Source: Rotaria socialis
Taxonomy: Eukaryota; Rotifera; Eurotatoria; Philodinida; Philodinidae
Assembly (NCBI GenBank): GCA_905331475.1
Contig: CAJNYU010001053.1
Coordinates: 90,000-153,999, forward strand
Direction of reading: 5' to 3'
Length of the DNA: 64,000 nucleotides
The first letter of the stretch is position 1; every line of letters starts with the position of its first letter. Below, one piece after another: positions 47,901 to 58,945 of the stretch. The position numbers and the translations under genes are program-made. The notes beneath the pieces were generated by a model, which searched no databases, was not told the origin of the DNA, and worked only from the letters and a program-made list of their open reading frames with translations.

Positions 47901-49151
47901 GCATATTTTGTTTTGTTTTACACCGACTTTTGTTTGCCGGTAGATCTACGATCGTGCTTTATTATTTTTTATGCCACAAAAATATCAACCAGATTATTCC
48001 TATTTACGACATGTACGAATATCTCGAGTTCATTTATTTACTGTAGTACAAATCGTTTCACTTGTTGGATTGTATGTATTAAAAAATATCAAATCCATCG
48101 CTATAACTTTTCCACTACTGGTAAATTCTAATAACTAGAACAACTATTCAATGAAATTCATTTACATATATATATATATATATATATATTAGATACTTGG
48201 AACATGTTTTGTACGTAAATTAATGGATAAAGTCTTCACACAAGAAGAATTGTATTGGCTTGATGATATTTTACCTGGAAGTAAAATAGGTCGAATTCGT
48301 GGTACTTCAATGACTCGAAATTTTCAAATATCAAAAGTAGTATCGGGAGATTCAAATGAGGAAAGTACAGAAGTGAGTAATTCTCTCTATGTTCGAAAAT
48401 AAATCTTGCACATAAAAACATAAATTCTAATAATGTAGACACCATCCAATATCTTATTAGCATCATCAGAAACTGAACCTAATGATTGTAATCGTGACAC
48501 GTTAGGATATAGTTTACCAAATATAGTAGAGGTCAGTTTCAATATAGTAGAGATGGCACACGATATGCTTTAATCGCTTTTTTAAAACTTATCATGCATG
48601 TATGGGATTAATCTTTCATTCTATCTAGGTATCGAAAAAACCAAATGTTGGTTCTTTGCCTATTGATAATACAAATGAATCAAGTGTTCCATTAATTGTA
48701 GTCAATGAAATAATATCATCAGAAGAAACATCAGCCAATGCATCTGTAAATCATATACTCAGTATTACTCTTAATTTTAAACCAAAAATAGTCGGAATTT
48801 TTATGAATGAAAAAAAACTTATTTTTTTTCAGAGCGTGAATGAAGTGTATTACTGCCGTAAAGATCATATCTTCAGTATCAAAGTTTATTTGTTGAAGAA
48901 GAGTGTGTGAGCTTTCGATATCCTACTGAAATTATCATCAGACACAATATGAGATATTGTGATCTCCTTTTGAATTGATGCTCAGTTAAAACATATGCTT
49001 TAAACTAATTTAATTTTTAAACTTATCAACAACAATATTTGATGAAATATGTTCTATATTTTAGGAAGAAGTTGAACACTTTATGCACCGGGAATCACCA
49101 TTTGAAAAACATCATGATGGCAAAATTAAAGCTATTCAAACGCCTGTGTAA
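41977..49151 (+). CDS. SLC4-family bicarbonate transporter (20 exons, apparently intact)
   Basis: Membrane transporter of the anion-exchanger/Na-bicarbonate cotransporter family, for pH and bicarbonate homeostasis. Exons: 41977-42025, 43249-43319, 43778-43890, 43957-44117, 44176-44328, 44423-44550, 44814-45209, 45269-45381, 45436-45610, 46191-46324, 46378-46885, 46939-47217, 47267-47445, 47482-47587, 47814-47882, 47944-48120, 48193-48372, 48439-48531, 48629-48745 and 49065-49151. All phases agree, giving about 1095 residues, the usual length. The cytosolic band-3-like domain shows [20 protein letters not shown] and [15 protein letters not shown]. The membrane domain opens with [10 protein letters not shown] near residue 413, then [50 protein letters not shown] and [19 protein letters not shown]. 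An extracellular loop in exon 11 has Asn-glycosylation-like sites (NET, NKT). Anion exchange versus Na-coupled cotransport cannot be decided here. An alternative 3' exon may start at 48832. Confidence 0.9.
42123..42255. mobile_element. MITE in intron 1 of the SLC4 gene
   Basis: Inverted ends GTGGCAGAATTCTCAC and GTGAGAATTCTGCCAC, perfect over 16 bp, with AATTCTG words inside. 133 bp, non-coding. Confidence 0.8.
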
Positions 49152-49690
49152 CTTCTTATGAGATATTTATCTTGTAGTTTATCTGCTGTCCGCTTTCAAG
49201 AATATTTTTTTCTAAAAATGTAATTGCCGTAGAAAAATAAATTGATTGATTTTTTTTATAGATAGAAATGAGCTTATCCGTGATTTTAAATCGAGAATAA
49301 TCAGACCGTTTCATCATACATCTGAAAACTACCTTTAGTTCACTAATAAGACTCGGGGTAAGTTTTCGTCATTCTAAGTTTTATTGAGACCTTCCAGTCT
49401 CTGTGTGAGATCTATAAATGTAAGATAATCGATCACATAAACATATCCTATACCGAGGCATTGCGTAACTGTAGAAAAAAAGAAAGAATTCACCGTAATT
49501 TTATCGAATACTTTTGATACAAGAAGATGAATTCTTCTGCCACAATCTTTACTACAACCGGTAAAAAAATGCTGATTCTATTTTTTTCAAAAACAAGAAA
49601 ACGATTGAAATCGACAATTGCTGCATCCTTCATCTATGACAGTTCTAAGCGTTACTTGCCTGATGATGTGGTTGGGTGTGACTATTCTCT
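49152..49690. other. 3' flank of the SLC4 gene
   Basis: AATAAA-containing sequence near 49235 could be the polyadenylation signal. Nothing else recognised. Confidence 0.35.
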
Positions 49691-50477
49691 TCATTTACCC
49701 ACAGCGACGCCCACATTATGTTGTATGGCAAATACGTCAATAGCCTTTTCAAAATCTATGTCAAATTCTCTTTCAATAGCCAATACACTAAGATCATTAA
49801 ATCTTTCATCACCCATCGAATTTCGAGCATAATTTTTAATCAATTTCATCCTGGAAAACGACCTTTCACATACGGCGGACGACGCAGGAAATGTGACAGC
49901 ACCTTTGATCAAAGTGATTTATAATTGGTATCGATAGAATTACTTGAAAGACTTGCTCATAAAAAATGAAGAGAAAAATGTCACTAAGTTCTTCTTAGCC
50001 GATTAAAAATAGGCAAACGACTATCCCAGGTCAATGATTCCGGAGGACGGATACAGTAGGAACCGGCCGGAAAGATGCGGAAAAATCACCGTATCTGGCC
50101 GGAAAGCATGGGAAAGCACTGGAAACTGGAAGCAGTATTCCAGTTGGAAGTTACCGGATTTTTTTCCTGTGGATTCCGGTCAGTTTCCTGTGTTTTCCGG
50201 TCAGTTTCCTGTGTTTTCCGGTCAGTTTTCTGTGTTTTACATCTGGAAGTTGATCGGAATCTACAGGAAGAAAATCCGGTAACTTCCAACTGGAATACTG
50301 CTTCCAGTTTCCAGCGCTTTCCTGTGCTTTCCGGCCGCTTCCCGCCGTACGTCCACGGCCTGGGTATGCTAACTTCTAGTATTTGCATTGAAATTATTTA
50401 GTAAAGAAAGTTTGACAGCCTAAATAACGACAAAATTTTCTAGAGGGAGCTCAGCTCCCCCTCTGGCTCCGCCACTA
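49691..50477 (-). mobile_element. hAT transposon remnant (C-terminal dimerisation domain and one end)
   Basis: The minus-strand frame 49912-49691 encodes the hAT-family C-terminal domain. FPASSAVCERSFSRMKLIKN matches the ASxxERxFS consensus, and MGDERFNDLSVLAIERE follows. Beyond it at 50477-50440 (minus) lies AGTGGCGGAGCCAGAGGG, which resembles hAT ends that start CAGTGGCGGA. The catalytic part is missing, and a MITE (50024-50366) now lies between the two pieces. Read as a dead element; its other end was not found. Confidence 0.7.
50024..50366. mobile_element. MITE, TA-(T)CCCAGG...CCTGGG-TA family, copy 3
   Basis: Ends TATCCCAGGTC and GGCCTGGGTA. It shares GGAAGCAGTATTCC with copies 1 and 2. 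The centre holds three tandem 18-bp repeats of TTTCCTGTGTTTTCCGGTCA type. The arms TTCCAGTTGGAAGTTACCGG and their inverse form a long hairpin. Non-coding; the ORFs on both strands follow the repeats. Confidence 0.8.
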
Positions 50478-52900
50478 ATTCTTTGGCTTTATTATTTATC
50501 TTGTTTATTGGCGACATTTATCGTTGATTGGTTATTTCCTTATTTGCTAGGTAATCACGGCTGACTGATCAATCGGTCAATTCATTATTAACTAACAATA
50601 CATATCCGTCCATAACACATACGATAACAACATAAAGATTCATATATAAACGTTCAATACTTCTTTGTGATCAATCGCCGTTTAAAAATATGTTTTCTAT
50701 TCGTATAAACTCGTTGTATACTGACTAAAAACTTCGTTGCCATTTTTAGATCCAGTTTTTGTGATGAAAAGAATAATCAGAAAAAACAATTGAAAATGAT
50801 AAATGGGAAACCTTGATCTTGAATGACACTAAACCTCCAGTGACTGATCAGATTCGCAAACAGTTGAAACGTTTAAAGAAACCATCGAATAAAAAGGGCC
50901 CTTCGGTCAACTCTTCGGTGCCAATCACTATTTACGTTTTTTTTTGAAAGCGGTGGTAAGAATCTACGCAAAGGATACTTTAAAGCTTGCTATAATTATC
51001 TTCTATCCAGTGAAATTATTACTGTCTATCTTATATAGATATTCCGGTTAAATATCATTCTCTTATTCAACAGTAGATAATGACGAAAATCACGATTTCA
51101 ATCTACTTTACGATCTGCCAGCTGCAGATCTTCGTAAGAATTTTAAAAATTTTCTTCGTTTCTCATATAGTATTTGAAGTAAATGTTTTTCTAAAAATGT
51201 TCGATTATATTTTTTATGCTTGATGTGATGTATACATTGCGTTCCTAGGGGAAACATGAAATTTGCTGAATAGGATTCTTCAAGTTATAATAATTTCATA
51301 AGTGATCAGAATTTCTTCGAAAATCTGTCTACACCAAAGCAGAAAAGTATTCATACTAATGCAGGATAAATGGTTTAGTCAATGAGAAAATAATCTAGGC
51401 AAAAAGTAATTGATTTGATTCAAATGGCTATATGCAGAGAAAGATTGCTAAGCACTAAATAAAAGTTAATCAAATGTTGATCTAAGAATTGTATCAACAT
51501 AATACTATTATTTCCTAGAATAAATTAATTTTTACGTTAAAATTTGAAAAGGTAGTAAGCTTTTACCAGATATTCCAAAGGTTGCTGTTTTTTGGTCACA
51601 AAAATTCGAATCATAGTGTCAATTACGTTTTCGTTCGAACTTCTTTCTCATGAAAATAAATTTTCACTAGAAATTGTATCTTCTACTTTTAGTCGTTGTT
51701 CTAGCGGATTTTTGTTTTCTAATACACGTGATCTCCTATAATTTCTTGAGTAAGTAAGTCTTGTGATATTGACAAATCTTCAGGTCTGTGCCTATCAAGC
51801 ATGTGAAAAACGTTCTTGTTGGCCGGTAAAGCATGTCGAAACAATAAGAAGTATGTAATTCTTTAATGAAAATGAATAAATCTCTATAAGTCGAACAATT
51901 TAATCGCTTCCGAGACGGGTTCTGAATAGATTCCGGTCACAGTAACATTATGGTCATAATATTTTTCTAGAAGTTAAGTACGATCGCCATGACTATAGTG
52001 ACTCATAGCGATCACGTTGATGCGTAGTCTTGACATATAGTTGTTAGAAATGGTTGACATTAATGGACTGCATTTATTTTAATCTCGGTGCAGATGATTA
52101 GAATCAACTGAATCTTTTTATTTTGCTGTAACTTCTTCATCACCTAAATCTTCAATCGAAAATTTGGTATTAAAACAAATTGATCATATAAAAATGTAAG
52201 TTTAAAGAATAATTTAATAAACCTTCATATTGTACTCAGAAAATTCGTAAGAAAAAAGAACTACCTATTATTGTTACAGTATGATCCTGTCATTTGATAG
52301 ATTAGAAAACAATTGTACGCATACTGGAGTAATACGATGCTACAGTTAATGTGCCAGTTGAAAGATGTTTACAAATACTTGGGTTGCTTTTTGAAAATAA
52401 AACAAGGTTAAAACTAGTTTCTGATTACCAACTTCAAAACAATCCAAGGGTTTTCGGTATTTGCAGAAAAAAAACACTGAATTAGAAATATACCGAGATC
52501 GAGAGTCTTTATCCTATTTTTATCCTTCAGTGTGAATGATATATAGGTTTAAGATAATAATTGTAACTGAAGACATGACTTGATGAGCGGCAACACATTG
52601 GACATTGATTAAGAAAATCTGGTGTCACTCGGATGTCTTCATTTAATGTCTAATATCTCGCTTAAATTTACCAGTTTTAATAGTCATGTGCTGTTGAATA
52701 GACACATTGACACACTTAAAAACTTTGCTGATTTACCTTGGAAAGTTTCTGTTGTTAAATTTAGAAAGTTTCTCATATTGATATGTTTACAGAATGAACT
52801 TACTGACTCAGGAGAATTGTATATAAACTTTCGAATTGCAAAATGAATTGTTCTGAAAAATGCACCTAAACTCAAACCAGAGTTTTCCGATATGCGTTAG
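50478..52900. other. Intergenic with possible coding relics
   Basis: Plus-strand segments that read like protein occur near 50825-50935 (TDQIRKQLKRLKKPSNKK), 50945-51035 (ESGGKNLRKGYFKACYNYLL), 51075-51140 (NDENHDFNLLYDLPAADLRK) and 51784-51850 (QACEKRSCWPVKHVETIR). Stops and phase conflicts prevent a gene model. Possibly a decayed gene; not identified. Confidence 0.3.
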
Positions 52901-53385
52901 TGTTAGCGTCAACAGATGTCACCTTATGACGCTAACTCTATGAACGTAATATCAAATCGCTCGTCACAATATCATGATGACCTTTTTGTGTCGTTCCTTT
53001 TTTCTTATTGCGGTTTTCTTTTTTTCTCTATATATGGTCAGTTGATTTTGTTTTTCTCTTCAGTATCTCTTCTTCTGTTTTAACTTTCAACATCTCGTTG
53101 TTTATCTTTTGTTTCGTCTCCCCTTTGCTATCCCTGATCTTCCTCTTTTGCTCCTCTCAATCTATCAACATATTATATCAATAGTTGATAGTTATTAATA
53201 AAACCCTTTTCTGAACCTATCTCGGACCAACACCATCTTCATCGCAACATCATCAGGTCACGGTAGGATATTTATTGCGAGTTTCTCCCTAGAGAACAGA
53301 CTAGTATCCCCTCAAACATCAATTTAACCCTCGTAGGAAACGGAGGTTAAAGCCATTTGACACATCCCCAAACGAGAACCTCACA
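52901..53385. mobile_element. Solo LTR with 5-bp target duplication
   Basis: Starts TGTTAGCGTC and ends CCTCACA (TG...CA), flanked by GTTAG on both sides (52896-52900 and 53386-53390). A TATA-like TATATATGG lies at about 53029 and AATAAA at 53197-53202, in the order expected for U3-R. No retroviral genes, primer-binding site or second LTR were seen nearby, so it is a solo LTR left by recombination. Strand is inferred to be plus from the AATAAA. Confidence 0.75.
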
Positions 53386-53624
53386 GTTAGGTGATTCGGT
53401 CTAACCTATCTGTCTCCGTGTCAAAATCAGCTTAAAAATCTTCTCTTAAGGAAAATCATGATATTTTCGATTAGGTATAGCAGTATTTCATTTAAATCAA
53501 TATTCATAACAGTACTGAATATTAAAGTCTATCCAATATTATTCATAGCATAACAATTTTATTACCCTTGGCAACTAGATTTTTAACAATGAATTGACTA
53601 TATATGTATATATATATATTTAGG

Positions 53625-54504
53625 ATGACTATTGATGAACCAATAACGTTGGCACCTATTGCTCGTGACGTAATAAAGGTTTTGGCACCAATCACTAATA
53701 ATAATCGAGCTACTACTGCTTCCTCATCTTGGCCAAATCACGATGACCTCTCGGATGTTATACTACCATTAGAAGATCATGAATTGTGGATTAATGCTTT
53801 AGGAACATCGTCAAATGATGATACTCACAATTTATCGGGAACCAATGAAAATGAACAAGTAGAAAATGATAAACAAACGTATGTTGATGCATACGCCATT
53901 AATGAATTACCCATTGAACTTGAAGAATTACATCGAGAAAATAAAATTATTTTGGATGACTACGATAAAAGAATTAAAAGCATTCAAAAACAATTCCAAA
54001 GAATTGCCCAGACTTTGAAGGTCCTCGTTAAAGAAAGAAGAAAAACGCAAACCGAATTGTCAAAGAACTTTCGTGAACGTTACCCAGGGCGAACAGTACG
54101 GTCCGTATACGGCCATTGACGGTTACTTTACGACTATTTTACGGGCGAAATTTTGCCGTAATATCTCGCGCAGTAATACGGACCGTATTATCATGAGAGT
54201 ACGGAGCACAAACAGCCGTAAACCATGAAAATTCAGTCCCGTTTACGGTGCCGTATTACTGCGCCAGGTATTACGGGCAAATACGGCCTATTTACTGCCG
54301 TAAAGATACCGTTTTGACATCGTTTACCGTCGGCAAGCAGACCGTAAACGAGTCCGTTTTGATCAACCTGGGTATCGTTCATGGCAAGAAAAAAAGTAAG
54401 TGTGTTTAAAGCATATGAAAACTTTATCTTTGTCTTTTTCGCCTAGATTGAATACTAAGGTACACAAAAAGTGTACTAAGAGACTTGCCGCTACTCGTAA
54501 ATAA
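53625..54504 (+). pseudogene. Small coiled-coil protein of unknown function, exon split by a MITE
   Basis: Not recognised. The ATG at 53625 follows a TTTAG acceptor-like sequence. 152 codons run to 54080: an acidic, low-complexity first part (WPNHDDLSDVILPLEDHEL), then a charged helical stretch (ENKIILDDYDKRIKSIQKQF) that looks like a coiled coil. The MITE at 54083-54372 then interrupts. With it in place translation ends 13 codons later at a TGA. If the insert and one TA are skipped, the frame continues over 54375-54395 (RSWQEKK), splices at GTAAGT to 54447-54504 and ends in a Lys/Arg-rich tail, about 178 residues. Both frame and splice phase agree, so the ancestral gene structure is clear. 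Whether the truncated version functions is unknown. Confidence 0.7.
54083..54372. mobile_element. MITE, TA-CCCAGG...CCTGGG-TA family, copy 4, inside a coding exon
   Basis: Begins CCCAGGGCGAACAGTACGG and ends GATCAACCTGGG, flanked by TA (54081-54082 and 54373-54374). The terminal hexamers equal those of copies 1-3 but the interior is unrelated: it repeats TTTACGG/CCGTAAA-like words that pair with each other. GC content is well above that of the host exon. Confidence 0.85.
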
Positions 54505-56061
54505 TGTTAGTAGTCTTTGTTTTGTTTTTGTTGGTCAAAGCTTTTTGTTTTTTTCTTTCGTTTGAACTGAAAATTAAAAAAAAATAATTTGTCTGAAACA
54601 ATAAAAGAAATATTTTTCGATTGATTTTATTTATGAAACAGAATACCTTCAGACATTTAGGTCTTAATTTTGGAAATTATCTTCTAAGAGTCAGTCCACG
54701 TATAAATCGATATAAATGTATAAACGTTTTCTTTTCACCTATTTATTTTCTTGCTCTTTTTCTGACAACTATTGTAGAAATGAAATAGATTGAAGATACT
54801 TTTTTTCTCTCTAACAGACATTCAACGATTCATTTTTCTATTTCTTAATTTCAATCTTATTTTGAAAACAAAATAACATTCTAAAATAAAATAGGTCTAT
54901 GAATGTTTAATGTATCTTCAAATTCAATAGTTTGACACTATTAGAAAAACATTTCGGTAATTCTAAATATGTTCATCACGATTTGTTCATAATCATAAGG
55001 TTTTCGAAATGATAAAAATGATTATATAACGAATAAGAATTTCAAAATATCTATAAACCATAGAATCATTTTTAAACTGATTCAGAATAATTTTAATAAG
55101 TCGAATTTGTCGAATAGATTTTATGAATAATAGTTGATAGGCGAAAAAATGTTCAAGTCAAAATTATTTTCTTCAACATCTACAAATATTTATATACAAA
55201 ATAGCCAAAGGAAGCGCATAGAGTTTACAAAACAACGTGCTTCTTCATGTACTTGAAATTGACAGAATAATTTAAGAATATTGCATTTTTTCAAGATTAT
55301 TTTTCATTGTAAACCATTACTTTTTTGCTTTGGAGATTAGTCTAAGATTGTAATATAAACTAATATGAAAAGTAATTGTAATAATAAGATATAAAGCGGA
55401 AAACATCTAGTTATATTATTGTATGTTGACGAGTTTAGTTATCTAATTTAATGAATGAGTCAAGAGTTTTAAAGATAATTCAGTGAAAATCAATATTCTT
55501 TTAAAGAAATTTTCTTAAGAAGAAAATAAATTAATTATATCTGTAAAGAAAAATCAATAGAATGTTTTATTTTCATATATATATTCATCATTGATGTTAT
55601 GTAAGATTAACAATTCATCTGGCATATCAGTTTTTTTTATTTACTTTTTGCAAACAATCAATCATCGTCGGATTTATTAAAATATTTAAAATTCGGATTA
55701 GAATATCCATATGAAGATCTACTTAACCTATCGAATTAAAGAATTTGATTGGAAAACAGATTTATATCTATTTGAGAAATAATATTTTATTGAATATCTA
55801 AAAAAAGTAGCACAATTTTATAAGGGAAAAGTAAAATAGACATGATATCGATTTCCAAAAAAAGAAAAAGAAACGAAATCTGTTGATTCAAGATTAAGAT
55901 GATTCGTTTTCACCTTCGAAAATTCGATTAATTATGTAATATATTATTAAATAAAATTAATTACTCGATCATGATCGAAAATATTTCTCTTGTTATAATT
56001 TAATATCAACAATTAATAGTAGTTTAAAAAAGAAAATATTTTTTCAAACTTCGATTTCTTA
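54505..56061. other. AT-rich intergenic, nothing recognised
   Basis: Very AT-rich, with no exon-like stretch or bounded repeat seen. Confidence 0.5.
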
Positions 56062-56301
56062 TCAACTATCGAGTATCGTTTCAAAGTCTGCACAACTCCG
56101 GTAATCACCGGTCAACAAAACCGAGATTTTGGGTGTTCTTTTTAAATGTCTTAATAGTCTAAGTACCGTTCCATCGAGAAATCGCTTCAAATCGTGATTT
56201 CGTATATCGTTGTGTCGCGGTTTTTCGGGTACACTAGAGGCAACCGACTCAGGTGTGTCGACCTTAGTCTGTATCTTGATGGTTTCAGGTATGACGTCCT
56301 T
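56062..56301 (-). CDS. Terminal exon of an unidentified gene
   Basis: After a CTGCTCCTAG acceptor the minus strand is open for 79 codons and ends in TGA (56064-56062). The composition is clearly protein-like and richer in GC than the flanks: TIKIQTKVDTPESVASSVPE, then HDLKRFLDGTVLRLLRHLKR and VLLTGDYRSCADFETILDS. No family recognised. Upstream exons on the minus strand were not found with confidence; the region just beyond contains a MITE fragment near 56430-56500 (GGTCCCGGT and ACCGGGACC as inverse words). It may be an isolated remnant. Confidence 0.45.
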   Translation of the reverse strand, partial: KDVIPETIKIQTKVDTPESVASSVPEKPRHNDIRNHDLKRFLDGTVLRLLRHLKRTPKISVLLTGDYRSCADFETILDS

Positions 56302-57291
56302 CTAGGAGCAGTGAAGTGAACTCTCGAGCTCAAGTTCCACAAAGTGCCTTTGTAGAGTTAGATATATAAGGTATGAGACAACTCGAAATTCGCCAGAATT
56401 TGTGAAGCACGACTAGAGATGTGAGAATCACTTTTTTTGGTCCCGGTTTCCGCCATCGGGAGTTCCGATGACCGGGACCGAGACTGATTTTGGACATTTC
56501 TATCAATAACAAATACTTTAATATTCGTACTAGAGTTACATCGTTAAGCAACATGTATTCATAAATTGAATATATAGATGTCATGATAGACCTTACGTTC
56601 GTGCATGGAAGAGCTTTTTTGGTAGGATCCTATTCAACAGATATTCTCTTTCCATAAATCATATTCACATTTGTCGATGATTAATACATTAACACGATTC
56701 GAGTAATAAAATAGAAATATGTTTACTCTTAAGAATTTTTCAATATAAACTATACAATATTAGATAAGACATAGCTAAGTCAAGTTTAACTTGAATACAA
56801 ATTAATTCAATATTACTCTACTTTTATTGTCACACCATATAAACAAGAATAAAACTTTCCGAGTTATGTGTTGTAAGTATTCAGTGAAAATACTCGAAAC
56901 AATCTACTATAGACCTAACTGACAAAATAACATGTAAATAAACAAGTCGAAATTCTCTGATTTTAACTATTTATTTACTAATAGTGATACATCACTATGA
57001 CTCTTTAGATAAATTACCGGATCTATTCTAAAGCAGTGATTTATCTACCGTATGGGCAGGGTGGGCGCCGCCCACCCGAAAATAAACGGTTGATTTCATC
57101 AAAGTAACGGGTGGCTCATAAAGAATGATGGTTTCATTATTTACTCAATATCGTTTTTGCTCTTCATTGATTTGAACTGAAAATTTTCCCAGAAAATTGA
57201 GCATTCAATTTTCTACAAGCTCATGTGTAAAAGATTTTTTAAAACTACAAAACGGCCAAGTACTAAAACGAAGAAAAAAGGTTAAAAAATC

Positions 57292-58107
57292 GGTAAACTC
57301 AACTTTGGTCGACAGTAAAAATGTCGACAGTAAAAATGTCGACAGCTGAAAATGTCGAAAGTAAAAATGTCGACAGTTAAAAATATCGAAAGTGCAAAAT
57401 GTCGAAAGAAATTTATAAAAATAAAATTAAAAAATCTAAAAGAAGGAGTGTTTTAAAAGATATTCGATGAATATGTTATTATTGTAGGCAGTGGCGGATC
57501 TACCAGTTAGGCTACCTGGCTATCGCCACCCCCTTAAGAAACTTTTTCGATTTTCTCCAGTAGATATGAAACAGAAAATAGTCGTTCTGTCTCAACTAGA
57601 CTTGAAAAACCGTTTTTTGGGCAGGAGCGCTACCCCCTAACAGATTTTCTGGATCCGTCACTACTTGTAGGATGGATGGCGACTTATGTTCGTTTAGATC
57701 TATCATTGGTCTATCAGACATTGGTCACTTAGTACAATGTAATAGAAAAGAATAAGACAATTATTCTTCAATTATTCATTATTCGAGTGATAAATATACA
57801 TATGGAAGCCGCCACGGAATCGGCACGCAACATCAACAGTGATTTAAATTTCATTACTTCGAATAAGGGACAACCTCTTTTAATAATGAATCAATTCTGA
57901 ACACGACATTTTCCATGAATACCTACTCAGTTTTCGATATTTTTACTTTTTCGTTTTTTCGACATTTTACTGTCGACATTTTTACGGTCGATATTTTTAC
58001 TGTCGACATTTTTACTTTCGATATTTTTACTCTTTCGTTTTTTCGACATTTTACTGTCGACATTTTTACGGTCGACATTTTTACTGTCGACCAAAGTTCA
58101 GAGATTC
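57292..58107. mobile_element. GTCGAC-repeat transposon, copy 2, with 8-bp TSD
   Basis: Bounded exactly by AAAAAATC on both sides (57284-57291 and 58108-58115). Starts GGTAAACTCAACTTTGGTCG and ends CGACCAAAGTTCAGAGATTC. Both ends carry tandem variants of GTCGACATTTTTACT and its inverse. It is longer than copy 1 (816 against 699 bp), chiefly by expansion of these repeats at the right end. It contains the MITE at 57489-57664. Confidence 0.9.
57489..57664. mobile_element. AGTGGCGGATC MITE nested inside the GTCGAC element
   Basis: Starts CAGTGGCGGATCTACC and ends GATCCGTCACTAC, flanked by TTGTAGG (57482-57488 and 57665-57671). The same insert is present in copy 1 at 23972-24670, so it entered the ancestor of both copies. 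The ends resemble the hAT remnant near 50.47 kb. Confidence 0.7.
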
Positions 58108-58945
58108 AAAAAATCTTCAACTTTCAGGCTCAACAAACATTAACATTTGGAGTATGTTTCGATAATTTATACGCAGACTTAACTTAAGGGAGAAACATTT
58201 TCTGGTATTTTCAAGTACGCTCTTATCGATATCTTTGAAAAACATTTCTTTAAAAGTGGTCTTCGCCTATTAAATCGATATTTTCTAAAAGCTCGTCCAT
58301 AACGCCTTAATTTCGGTTTACCAGAAAGTCTACTGCAAGCGAAACTTTGCATCCCTGGAACAAGTGTACAGGGGCGTAGTCGAGTATGTTGGCTTTCAAA
58401 GAAAACAAAATCGTCAAAAAATAACACTTTTTAAGTGAATGACATGCGTTCTAGTGCAAACATCAAAAGCATGACATGACAGTTGTGTTTTTTAGAAAAA
58501 GCGAAAAAATTGATCCAGAATATTTTACTCGTTTTGTAGTGAAAAAAAAATTCGAAGAAATGAATCTTGCCCAAAATCTGATGCTCTTTAACATGGTAGA
58601 CTGAGTCTTTTGTAGATCCACACATGGAACGCAGATTTTCAAAAAAAACAGATTTAGTGCTTGAAAGTTGGAGATTTTTCGACCTTTTTTCTTCGTTTTA
58701 GTACTTAACCATTTTGTAGTTTAAAGAATCTTTTACACGTGAGTTTGTAGAGAATTGAATGCTCAATCTTTTGGGGAAATGTTCAGCTCGAATCAATGAA
58801 GAGCAAAAACGATATTGAGTTAATAATGAGACCACCATTCTTTAAGGGCCACCCGTTACTATATGATAACAAATCTTCTAGTCAGCAGCTCCTCCAAAAA
58901 TTTCAACCGCCCACCCGAAAAATAAAACCTAGATAAAACATTCCC

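Larger units (their letters stand above)
57034..58945. mobile_element. Long-TIR foldback element hosting a nested transposon
   Basis: Left end CAGTGATTTATCTACCGTATG followed by GGGTGGGCGCCGCCCACCCG. The right end near 58945 is its degenerate inverse (CGCCCACCCG ... TAGATAAAACATT). Inverted arms of about 230 bp pair 57100-57280 with 58680-58860. A roughly 570-bp core (58116-58680) has minus-strand ORFs of unknown identity (FSGKPKLRRYGRAFRKYRF-like). The CAGTG start is hAT-like. The nested element at 57292-58107 splits the left arm from the core. Confidence 0.7.

Noticed and set aside
50086-50388. Overlapping ORFs of about 100 codons on both strands
   Set aside because: Both follow the internal tandem repeats and palindrome of a MITE.
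57915-58187. 90-codon ORF with FTVDIFTVDIFT repeats
   Set aside because: Pure translation of the GTCGACATTTTTACT terminal repeats of a transposon.
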